DNA of 64,000 nt from JABDII01 sp963815325. Its GTDB lineage: Bacteria > Gemmatimonadota > Gemmatimonadetes > Gemmatimonadales > GWC2-71-9. Of the stretch, positions 25,241 to 33,230 are shown piece after piece; position 1 is the first letter of the stretch, and each line of letters starts with the position of its first letter. Made by a program: the position numbers and the translations under genes. Location: assembly GCA_963815325.1 (NCBI GenBank), contig CAWFGG010000001.1, positions 248,001-312,000 of the forward strand. The letters run 5' to 3'. Under the pieces are notes generated by a model. The model was not told the DNA's origin. It saw nothing but the letters and a program-made list of their open reading frames with translations, and searched no databases.

Positions 25241-25693
25241 GCTCGGCAGCGGGCTCCGCTCACTAGGGGTTCACATACTGGGGATCACTTCCCGGGGCGC
25301 CCCGAAACTAGTCCCCCCGCTCGCGGCCTACAAGACGGGCAACGACCCTACACCGGGGTGTCGCACAGTGCCACCCAGCGCCCGGGTCTCGCCAAGAGGG
25401 TTGGTTGTAAACCCTTGTAATAAAAGAACGTAACGTGTTAGTCGGCGGGGAAAATCGTGGCATGAGTCTCGCTGTTTTGTCGGGTGCGGGCAGAGGCCCG
25501 CGCAGCAAAAAAACTCGATTGGAACGGACACACGATCCGCCCGATAAGAGCACACCCGGAGCGATCCGGGGCCGCAAAACTAGAGGTCTCCCCTAGCGGG
25601 TGAGATAGCTCGGTGCCGAAGGTGGAAGGCAGTGCGGAGCGTGATCCCAGCAAGGGTCGCGCTTTTGTGTTAAATCGGGCGTGGGAGCCGCAA
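25241..25693. other. Intergenic region between proline dehydrogenase and a lipoprotein
   Basis: About 450 bp between divergent genes. A GC hairpin (GCGGGC-AGAG-GCCCGC, near 25487-25502) is followed on the plus strand by an A-run, which is the wrong polarity for a plus-strand terminator. No open frame with homology is seen. Promoters for both neighbours are expected here; none is clear enough to mark. Confidence 0.35.
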
Positions 25694-26155
25694 ATGCCTC
25701 TCACGCTACACATCCTGAAACGCTGGGTCCAGCTGGCCTGCGCCTTTGCCCCGGTGGCAATCGGCGGGTGCGGGGCCTTCGAGCCAAGCGACATTCCAGC
25801 CGGGGCCATTCCCATGGACCCTCCGGCGCACTTCACCGAGTGGTGGGCGCGCACGGAGCAGTGTTCGGGCTTGACGGGATCCATGGCGCCGATCCACTGG
25901 TACGTGATGCCGAACGTCTCCTCGTTCCAGACGGACATCGGAGAGAAGGTCGGCCTCTGGATCAAGACGTCATCGCACGTCGCGATCGTCCTGGCGGAAA
26001 CCTATGCCGATCACGAGTTGGTGGTGCGCCACGAAATGCTCCACCAGCTGCTCCAGCGCGCGGGGCATCCAGCGGACTACTTCGATGGCAAGTGCGGCCT
26101 GACCTGGGAGCGCTGGAACGGTGGCCCGTCGATGATGGCATCATCGAGGACGTAG
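25694..26155 (+). CDS. Lipoprotein with HExxH motif
   Basis: A 153-residue predicted lipoprotein. ATG 25694 has GGGAG 6 nt upstream and gives a signal peptide ending in AIGGC (lipobox, Cys about residue 26). Near residue 115 the helix VVRHEMLHQLLQRAGHP contains HEMLH, the zincin HExxH signature. This suggests a small envelope zinc metallopeptidase or a degenerate relative; the third ligand could be His in RAGHPADYF. No family name is recognised. It ends 32 bp before a strong bidirectional terminator. Confidence 0.65.
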   Translation: MPLTLHILKRWVQLACAFAPVAIGGCGAFEPSDIPAGAIPMDPPAHFTEWWARTEQCSGLTGSMAPIHWYVMPNVSSFQTDIGEKVGLWIKTSSHVAIVLAETYADHELVVRHEMLHQLLQRAGHPADYFDGKCGLTWERWNGGPSMMASSRT

Positions 26156-26186
26156 GCCCGGCGGGCACCCCTCGATGCCCGCGAAC

Positions 26187-26232
26187 AAACGTCAACGGGG
26201 CGTGGAGTGTCATCCACGCCCCGTTGACGTTT
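26187..26232. terminator. Perfect 20-bp bidirectional terminator
   Basis: Arms 26187-26206 and 26213-26232 are perfectly complementary over 20 bp with a 6-nt loop (GTGTCA). The stem ends in AAA/TTT. It lies between the convergent lipoprotein genes and should terminate both. Confidence 0.85.
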
Positions 26233-26246
26233 CGAGTACTCGTGTG

Positions 26247-27098
26247 CTATCGGGTGAACTGTGTTACAAGACGATCGAGGCTGGGATTGCCCACCCCGGT
26301 GAAGGTTCCCGTAAAGACCCTCGGCGGCTGACCCACGACTTGCAGCGTGACCACGTAGTTCGATTCGGCCTCGCCGCAGTCATCGAAGTACACCAGGTTG
26401 ACCGTATAGCTGCCTGTCGGCGCCCCCCCGGTTGGCCACACGATGTTTTCGTTGTTGATGCCGTCGATAGCGCATGCTGGATTGGAATCGAGATCCAACA
26501 CCCCGCCGCTCGCGGACGCACGATTGGCGAAGTAGACCTCTTCCTGGGCCGGATCGATCACGTGGAGATCGACATCGGTCGGAGCATCCCACCACACGCT
26601 CGCCTGCACATCTCCCGTGGCAACCTGAATGATCCGGACGGCACTCGAGGCCGGTGTGCCCAATCCCCCACCTTGCGCGGCGGCCCCGAACAAGAACGTG
26701 GTATTGCTGGGACGCGCCTGGCGGCTCACCGACGCAATCAGGTCCGCCGACGACACCGGCGCGGGGAACGTCAGCTCGTAGTAGCCTTCGAGCCCCTGCA
26801 CCGACACGACGACGCGGGCAAAGGGGGCGCTCCCAGTGGCCTCGACCTGGAAGCTACCGCCGTTGATGGCCGTCGGCGTGGCGTCGACCGTGACCGACGG
26901 TCCGCCCGCGGCGGCTGGTCGTCCGCCCTGACGCAGCACGCCGATCACGGCGCCGTCGGCCGTGGCGAGGCGGGTGACGATGTCCTGGATGTCCGGCAAG
27001 ATCCCGGTGGGTTCGCTGTCACAGCCGCTGGCACCAACCCAGGCGAGTGCGAGCGCGAGCGCGAGGCCCTGCTTGCGAATGAACTGGAGTGCTGACAC
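26247..27098 (-). CDS. Lipoprotein with YfaP-like (DUF2135) domain
   Basis: A 283-residue predicted lipoprotein. GTG 27098 has AGGAG 7 nt upstream and yields signal FIRKQGLALALALAWVGASGC (lipobox ASGC). The C-terminal 110 residues contain WWDAPTDVDLHVIDPAQEEVYFANR and GGVLDLDSN, the DUF2135/YfaP-like beta-sandwich seen in secreted proteins. The middle region is beta-rich with VVVSVQGLEGYYELTFP. Function unknown; it is probably a surface-exposed or periplasmic structural protein. Confidence 0.78.
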   Translation of the reverse strand: MSALQFIRKQGLALALALAWVGASGCDSEPTGILPDIQDIVTRLATADGAVIGVLRQGGRPAAAGGPSVTVDATPTAINGGSFQVEATGSAPFARVVVSVQGLEGYYELTFPAPVSSADLIASVSRQARPSNTTFLFGAAAQGGGLGTPASSAVRIIQVATGDVQASVWWDAPTDVDLHVIDPAQEEVYFANRASASGGVLDLDSNPACAIDGINNENIVWPTGGAPTGSYTVNLVYFDDCGEAESNYVVTLQVVGQPPRVFTGTFTGVGNPSLDRLVTQFTR

Positions 27099-27357
27099 GC
27101 GACGACTCCTGCTGGAGTGAGTGATCTCGATCACGCGACAAACAAATGCCGGGATCGCCGGATATTCGCCGGTGCCGAGGGCAATCAGGATGTGTGCCAC
27201 CGCGTGATGGGCTGGACGAGGGCCCGGATTCAGCGGCCTAACTGCCTTTTTTGGCTTGAGTTATCGCTCTGGAACAGGAGATGGGCGCGATGGGGGGACC
27301 GATGCCGCGTCGGGAATCGGCAAGGGGGTTTGGCAGGCCGCAAGGGTGCTCGGAGCC

Positions 27358-29493
27358 CTAGGCGGCCGTCGGATAATACGTGTCGCCGCGCTGGGCCATT
27401 TCCACGAGACCTTGGGCCGGGGCGAACCGAGGCCCGAAGGCCGCCTCGAGAGCGCGCAGCACTCCCACGACCTTGCCAGGCCCGAGGTCGTCGATCATCC
27501 GGAGGGGCCCACCACGAAACGGCGGGAATCCGAAGCCGAAGATTGCTCCGATGTCGCCGTCCCGCGGACTCCGCACCACACCCTCGGCCAGCGCCATGGC
27601 TGCCTCGTTCAGCAGGCAGTACACCAGGCGCTGCTCGATGGTCTCGGGGCTTACCGCGTCGGCGGCCCGAACCCCGAGCAGGGAATAGACCGATTCGTCC
27701 GGACCCTGCTTGTGTCCCTTCCGATACAGGTAGAATCCGCGTCCGTTCTTCCGTCCCTGCCGCTTGTCGACGACCAGCTTCCCCATGGCATCCGCGGGCC
27801 GCAGCCGGTCACCAAACGCGTGGTGCATTACGGATCCACCCTTCTGCGCCACGTCGAGGCCGACTTCATCCAGCAATGCCAGTGGGCCGACCGGAAATCC
27901 GAAGCGGGTCATGGCCCGGTCGATGGCGTCGATCGGGGTTCCCTCGGCAAGGAGATGGCCGGCTTCGTTGAGATATGGCGAAAGGATGCGGTTGACCCAG
28001 AATCCTGGGCGGTCGCCCACCACGATCACCGTCTTGCCCATCTTCTTGCCAAACGCTACCGCCGTTACGATGGCGTCGGGAGCTGTCAGCTCGCCGGGAA
28101 TGATCTCGAGCAGTGGCATCTTGTCGACCGGCGAGAAGAAGTGCATACCCAGCACGCGCTCCGGGTGGCTGGCCTCGGCGGCGATGTCGGTAATCGGTAT
28201 GGTGGACGTATTGGTAGCGACAATTGCGTCGTCGCGAAGAGCTCCTTCGATTTCCGCCAACACTTTCCGCTTGACATCGAGATCTTCGAATACCGCTTCG
28301 ATCACGAGATCGGCCAATCCGAAGCCGTCATAGGAGACCGTCCCCGACAAGAGCGCTTCGAGGCGGGCATGCTCGAACTTAGAGATGCGTCGTTTCTTCA
28401 GCCGAAGGTCGAGGATCGTGCGGGCCGCTCGGAGTCCGCCTGCAACGCGCGCCAAGTCAGTATCCTTGAGCCGGACCCCGACCCCTGCCTTGGTGACCGC
28501 CGTTCCGGCGATCGCGGCACCCATGAATCCCGATCCCACGACGCCCACGTTCTCGATCGCATGCGGGGTGGCGCTGCCCGCAGGCACACCGTCGTCCTTC
28601 TTCAGGGCCGTCGTCGCGAAGAAGATCTGAACCAGTTTGCGGGAAACGTCGCCTACGGCGAGCTCGCCGAATTTCCCGTGTTCCACCCGAAGGCCTTCGG
28701 TCATCCCTTTCTCGAGGCCGGTCCGGACGGCGTCCAGTGCCGCGAGGGGCGCCGGATAGTGGCCGCCGCCCTTCTTTTCGAGTTGGCGCCGCGCCCCGGC
28801 GTAGACCACACGACGGCCGAGCGGATTGCCGTCGAGTAGCCACCCCATGAGACCACCGGGGCGGCGGCGTTTCTGGACGCCGCGCTCGACCAGGCGGCGG
28901 GCGGCTTGGCGGGCCACAGCCTCCATGATGGCGGGAGAAACCACCTCGTCCACGAGGCCCATGCGGCGTGCCTTGGCTGCCGGCACGGACCGACCCGTCA
29001 GAATCATGTCGAGCGCCGCCCTGGCGCCGATCAATCGCGGGAGGCGCTGGCAGCCGCCCGCACCCGGCAGGAGACCGAGCTGGACCTCGGGTAAGCCGAG
29101 TTGGGTCTTCGGATCGTCTGTTGCGATGCGGTAGTGGCAGGCCAGGGCCAATTCCAGTCCACCGCCCAGGCAGGTGCCATTGATCGCCGCCACGATGGGC
29201 TTGGGGCTCGATGCCACCCGGTTGATCATTTCCTGCCCGTTCCTGCTCAACGCCTCCGCTTCCTCTTGCCTCTGGATGGCGGTGAATTCTTCGATGTCGG
29301 CACCCGCGATGAAGTTGCCGGGCTTGCCGGAGCGAAGGATGAACGCGTGCACACGTTCGTCCGTCTTGAGTTCGGAAAAGAGGGTCTCGAACTCGCGCCG
29401 CGCATCGGCGCTCAGCACGTTGACCGGTTGGTCGGGGAGATCGAATGTGATGACGGCGATCCCCTCGTCGATGGATACCTGAAAGGCCGGCAT
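27358..29493 (-). CDS. fadJ: Fatty-acid oxidation multifunctional enzyme (enoyl-CoA hydratase / 3-hydroxyacyl-CoA dehydrogenase)
   Basis: A 711-residue FadB/FadJ-type protein carrying out the hydration and NAD-dependent oxidation steps of beta-oxidation. Residues 1-190 are crotonase, with oxyanion loops IAGADIEEF and NGTCLGGGLELALACHY and catalytic Glu in QLGLLPGAGG. The Rossmann motif VGVVGSGFMGAAIAG begins about residue 310. The dehydrogenase His is in HFFSPVDKMPLLE, followed by 3HCDH C-terminal domains (GFWVNRILSPYLNEAGHLL). It lies 23 bp downstream of the thiolase gene, a standard alpha/beta pair. FadJ rather than FadB is a guess from the partner's length. Confidence 0.92.
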   Translation of the reverse strand: MPAFQVSIDEGIAVITFDLPDQPVNVLSADARREFETLFSELKTDERVHAFILRSGKPGNFIAGADIEEFTAIQRQEEAEALSRNGQEMINRVASSPKPIVAAINGTCLGGGLELALACHYRIATDDPKTQLGLPEVQLGLLPGAGGCQRLPRLIGARAALDMILTGRSVPAAKARRMGLVDEVVSPAIMEAVARQAARRLVERGVQKRRRPGGLMGWLLDGNPLGRRVVYAGARRQLEKKGGGHYPAPLAALDAVRTGLEKGMTEGLRVEHGKFGELAVGDVSRKLVQIFFATTALKKDDGVPAGSATPHAIENVGVVGSGFMGAAIAGTAVTKAGVGVRLKDTDLARVAGGLRAARTILDLRLKKRRISKFEHARLEALLSGTVSYDGFGLADLVIEAVFEDLDVKRKVLAEIEGALRDDAIVATNTSTIPITDIAAEASHPERVLGMHFFSPVDKMPLLEIIPGELTAPDAIVTAVAFGKKMGKTVIVVGDRPGFWVNRILSPYLNEAGHLLAEGTPIDAIDRAMTRFGFPVGPLALLDEVGLDVAQKGGSVMHHAFGDRLRPADAMGKLVVDKRQGRKNGRGFYLYRKGHKQGPDESVYSLLGVRAADAVSPETIEQRLVYCLLNEAAMALAEGVVRSPRDGDIGAIFGFGFPPFRGGPLRMIDDLGPGKVVGVLRALEAAFGPRFAPAQGLVEMAQRGDTYYPTAA

Positions 29494-29516
29494 GGTCTCG
29501 ACTCCTCTGGGGACGG

Positions 29517-30812
29517 TTAGGCCAGCTCGAGAACGAGCGCGAACCCCATTCCACCTTGGGCGCAGATGGAGACGAGGCCGAATTGTGCATCCCGCCGCTT
29601 CATCTCGTTGGCGAGCGTGGTCACCACCCGGGCGCCGGTGGCCCCGAAGGGATGGCCGATCGCGATCGAGCCACCCATGACGTTGGTCTTGTCCCAGTCG
29701 ACCTCACCGACGGGTTCACTGCGACCGAGGCGCGTGGCCCACTCCGTCGAGCCCCACGCTTGCTCGTTCGACAGGACCTGCGCCGCAAACGCCTCGTGGA
29801 TCTCGACGACGCCGAGATCTCGCCAGCCGATACCGGCCCGGTCCAACGCCAAGGGGACCGCAAACGCCGGTCCCATCAACAGCTGCCAGGCCGGATCGAC
29901 CGCGCTCACGGCATAGCTGCGAATGAAAGCAAGCGGCTCGTGGCCGAGGGCACGCGCCTTGTCCTCGGCCATGAGGATGACGGCGGCGGCCCCGTCGGTG
30001 AGGGGGGAGCTGTTGCCCGCCGTCACGGTGCCATATCGCCGGTCGAAGGCCGGCCGGAGCTTGGCGAGCGCCTCCAAGGTGGTGTCCGGGCGGATCCCGT
30101 TGTCGGTTGTAATGACGTCCTCTCCCTCGCGCACGTCGAGCCAGGGTACGATTTCAGCGGGCAGCCGACCGTCCGCGGTAGCGGCAGCTGCCCGGTGGTG
30201 ACTCATCAGGGCGAATCGATCCTGCGCCTCTCGGGAAATGTCGTTCTCCTTTGCCATCTTCTCGGCCGACTGACCCATCGACTGCCCCGTCGAAGGCTCG
30301 GCAATGGCAGGGGCAATCGGGATGAGATCGCGGGGCCGGAGCCGGAGGAAGGCGCCGAGGCGCGCGCCGACGGAGCGCGCCTTGCTGGCCTGGACCAGGA
30401 TTTCGCTGAAACGCCGGGAGTGGAGAATGGGGACTTGCGACAACGACTCGACTCCCCCGGCGAGCACGACATCCGCATGGCCAAGGGCAATTTGATCGTG
30501 TGCGGAGGTGATGGCTTGCGCGGCCGAGGCGCAGGCGCGATTGAGCGAGAAGGCCGGGACCGTGCGCGGGAATTGGGGTAGGAGGCTCACTTCGCGTGCC
30601 ACATTCGGAGTCAGGACGGAGGGCACGACTTGGCCAAAGATGACTTCGTCCACCTCGGAGCCCCGAAGGTCGGTGCGATAGAGCAGCTCCTTGGCGACGT
30701 AGCGTGCCAGGCGGACAGGGGCCACATCGCGAAACACGGTCCCGGCCTTGGCGAATGGAGTCCGGATTCCGCTGATGATGGCCACGCGACGGCCTGCCGG
30801 AGCGGTTGTCAT
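29517..30812 (-). CDS. fadI: Acetyl-CoA C-acyltransferase (3-ketoacyl-CoA thiolase)
   Basis: A 431-residue thiolase that cleaves 3-ketoacyl-CoA. Nucleophile Cys is in LNRACASAAQAI, the His in EIHEAFAAQ, GHPFGATGAR and the second Cys in ICAQGGMGFA. Length and the AIISGIRTPFAKAGTVFRD start fit the FadI branch. ATG 30812 is used; an upstream GC-rich GGGGGAGGGG tract serves as Shine-Dalgarno. It is transcribed first, followed by the hydratase/dehydrogenase, so the complete fatty-acid thiolase complex is encoded here. Confidence 0.92.
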   Translation of the reverse strand: MTTAPAGRRVAIISGIRTPFAKAGTVFRDVAPVRLARYVAKELLYRTDLRGSEVDEVIFGQVVPSVLTPNVAREVSLLPQFPRTVPAFSLNRACASAAQAITSAHDQIALGHADVVLAGGVESLSQVPILHSRRFSEILVQASKARSVGARLGAFLRLRPRDLIPIAPAIAEPSTGQSMGQSAEKMAKENDISREAQDRFALMSHHRAAAATADGRLPAEIVPWLDVREGEDVITTDNGIRPDTTLEALAKLRPAFDRRYGTVTAGNSSPLTDGAAAVILMAEDKARALGHEPLAFIRSYAVSAVDPAWQLLMGPAFAVPLALDRAGIGWRDLGVVEIHEAFAAQVLSNEQAWGSTEWATRLGRSEPVGEVDWDKTNVMGGSIAIGHPFGATGARVVTTLANEMKRRDAQFGLVSICAQGGMGFALVLELA

Positions 30813-30926
30813 GATGGAACACCCCTCCCCCTGGGTTGCCATTGGGGCCGTGCCCCATCGATTATCTCAGGAACGCCGGTGTGACGCGCCGAATTGATGG
30901 GGCGGTCGACCCGCAACCATGCCGAC

Positions 30927-31473
30927 TCATCGGTTCTGGGCCACCACACTCGCCACCGCTCGCAACGTCTGGGCATCGACCGGTTCAATGACTTCCCGGC
31001 AGTGGATCACATCGAGTGGCGCCACGAGGCCGGGTAACTCCCCCGGTCGAAGCAGGTGCTCTTCACTCTCTGGGCCCCAGCCGAGGTCTCGTTGAGCGAG
31101 CAAGTAGGTTTCCATGAATAGGACGCCGCCAGGGGCAAGGCGATTCCGGACGTCGTCGATGCGGGACCGATCGAGGTAGTTGAACATCAGAGACGATGTC
31201 GAACTGGCCGAGATCGGGCCAGGGAGCCTGGAGATCGACCTGTCGGAAATCTACCGTGACCCCTTCCTGGCCGGCCGCTGCCTGAGCGTCGGACAGCTTG
31301 GCCGCATCACGGTCGAGCGCAATCACGGTGGCCCCACGGCCGGCGGCGGCGATACTGTGCCTCCCTCTGCCACAGGCAAGGTCGAGCACCCGGACACCGG
31401 GAGTGATCAGATAATCATGCCAGACGAACCAGGTACTGGGTCGGGCGAGGGCGGGAAGCGACGGTATGGACAC
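30927..31473 (-). pseudogene. Class I SAM-dependent methyltransferase, frameshifted
   Basis: Two frames together form one methyltransferase of about 180 residues. The first (from GTG 31473, with GAGG upstream) carries VLDLACGRGRHSIAAAGRGATVIALDRD (SAM motif I) and QFDIV. The second, from 31187 down, continues MFNYLDRSRIDDVRNRLAPGGVLFMETY (motifs III and post-III). The frame breaks at about 31191, where one extra base restores alignment if removed. It overlaps the divergent glpD start by 8 bp. The substrate is unknown. Either a real pseudogene or an indel error. Confidence 0.75.
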
Positions 31474-33112
31474 TAAGGCCTCACCTGCACGACGGGCCAC
31501 CCTCACGAGCCTCACCGCCCGGGCAGTCGATCTTCTCGTGATCGGAGGCGGAATAACGGGAGCAGGTATCGCCCGCGACGCGGCCATGCGCGGCCTCAAG
31601 ACCATCCTGGTCGAGCAGGGCGACCTTGGTTCTGGTACGAGTTCCCTGTCGAGCCGATTGATTCACGGCGGCCTCCGCTACCTGGAACACGGTCATCTTC
31701 GGCTCGTCCTCGAGGCAAGCAAGGAGCGGCGGGTGTTGCTCCACCTCGCCCCGCACTTGGTCCATCCGCTTCCATTCGTCTTTCCGGTGCACCGAAGTGA
31801 TCGGGTACCGCTTTGGAAGCTCATCGCCGGAATGTGGCTCTACGACTTGCTTGCGATGTTCCGGAATGTGCGGCGACACCGCCCCCTGAGCAAGCGCGGT
31901 GTGCTCGAAGCGGAACCGATGCTCCGCGAGCGCGGACTCGTGGGTGGCGCCCTCTACTACGACGCCCAATGCGACGACGCGCGGCTGACCCTCGCCACGG
32001 CGCGATCGGCCATGGCGCACGGCGCCCTGATCGCCACCTACATGCCGGTCACCGCCTTGGTGTTGGCCGACGGGACCGTGCGGGGCGTCCATGTCCGGGA
32101 TGCGCTCACGGGACAGGAGGCCGTGCTCCACGCCAGCATCGTGGTCAACGCGACCGGACCGTGGAGCGACCGGATTCGACGGATGGAGGACCCGTCGGCA
32201 CACGCCCTCTTGTGCCCCACCAAAGGGGCTCACGTCGTGGTTCCCAGAAACCGGATCGGGAACCACCACGCCGTGACCATCACCAGCCCGATCGACGGCC
32301 GGGTCATGTTTGTCCTCCCCTGGGGAGACCTGGCCTACATCGGGACCACCGACACCGATTCGGACGAGCCACCCGAGCGCGCCCATGCCACATCGGACGA
32401 CGTCATCTATCTCCTCCGATCGGCCAACGCCTACTTCCCCAACGCCCGGCTCACTGAGGCCGACATCGTGGCGTCGTGGGCCGGGCTCCGGCCGATGCTG
32501 GCGGCACCGCCAGGCGTCGCGGCCTCGGAACGGTCACGCGAACACCAGATCCATGTCGGGATCGGGGGAATGCTGTCTATTGTAGGGGGGAAACTGACGA
32601 CATACCGAATCATGGCGAGGGATGTCGTGAACCGTGCGGTTCGCCGGTTGCAGGAGCTGGATGGCACCCGTTATCCGGTTCGCGCCGATACGGACAAGGA
32701 GCCGCTCCCAGGAGGCGAGGCACAAGATCTCCAACCATTTCAACAGGCTCCGCGCGACTTGGGGGTGCCACCGGACACCGTGGAGCATCTATTGAGGCAT
32801 TACGGCACGGAGACCGCGGCCATCTGCAACCTGATTCGAGACAACCGCACCTTGCTCACACGCCTGCATCAAGACCATCCGGCGATCGAGGCCGAAGTGG
32901 TACACTCCACCCGGAGAGAGCTGCCCCAGCACGTCGACGATTTCTTGATCCGCCGCATCCATCTCTACTATGAGGTCCGCGACCGCGGCGCCCCGGCCGC
33001 TGCGCGCGTAGCCGCCCTCATGGGGGCGGAACTCGGCTGGGCTCCAGACCGGATCGCCGAAGAGGCCAAGCGTTATACCGACTTGGTGGCCGAGAGTGCT
33101 CCCCATGACTGA
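31466..33112 (+). CDS. glpD: Aerobic glycerol-3-phosphate dehydrogenase
   Basis: A 548-residue FAD-dependent membrane-associated enzyme that oxidises glycerol-3-phosphate to dihydroxyacetone phosphate and reduces quinone. The FAD motif is LLVIGGGITGAGIARDAAMRG, followed by LGSGTSSLSSRLIHGGLRYLEHG, characteristic of GlpD. Later FVLPWGDLAYIGTTDTD and IVGGKLTTYR, then the C-terminal helical GlpO-type domain. Length is usual. The ATG overlaps the divergent broken methyltransferase. No glpK or glpF is adjacent. Confidence 0.93.
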   Translation: MDTKASPARRATLTSLTARAVDLLVIGGGITGAGIARDAAMRGLKTILVEQGDLGSGTSSLSSRLIHGGLRYLEHGHLRLVLEASKERRVLLHLAPHLVHPLPFVFPVHRSDRVPLWKLIAGMWLYDLLAMFRNVRRHRPLSKRGVLEAEPMLRERGLVGGALYYDAQCDDARLTLATARSAMAHGALIATYMPVTALVLADGTVRGVHVRDALTGQEAVLHASIVVNATGPWSDRIRRMEDPSAHALLCPTKGAHVVVPRNRIGNHHAVTITSPIDGRVMFVLPWGDLAYIGTTDTDSDEPPERAHATSDDVIYLLRSANAYFPNARLTEADIVASWAGLRPMLAAPPGVAASERSREHQIHVGIGGMLSIVGGKLTTYRIMARDVVNRAVRRLQELDGTRYPVRADTDKEPLPGGEAQDLQPFQQAPRDLGVPPDTVEHLLRHYGTETAAICNLIRDNRTLLTRLHQDHPAIEAEVVHSTRRELPQHVDDFLIRRIHLYYEVRDRGAPAAARVAALMGAELGWAPDRIAEEAKRYTDLVAESAPHD

Positions 33113-33230
33113 GGCTGACTGGGCCGGCTTTCTGTCGTAGTCTCTCCGCCGCGTTATCTTACGACCCTTCGATCAGCGTGCAGTTCCTCGCTCGTCCGGC
33201 GCGGCCGCGAGCGACCGTAGGAGCAAAGCC

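Noticed and set aside
25487..25510. Plus-strand terminator
   Set aside because: A GC hairpin is followed by A7 on the plus strand, the opposite polarity to an intrinsic terminator, and no gene ends there.
25560..25690. Riboswitch upstream of the HExxH lipoprotein
   Set aside because: The stretch looks structured, but I could not match it to c-di-GMP, c-di-AMP, cobalamin or glycine riboswitch cores.
27256..28839. Plus-strand frame opposite the fatty-acid oxidation gene
   Set aside because: Antisense of conserved crotonase/dehydrogenase motifs; no start signal or homology.
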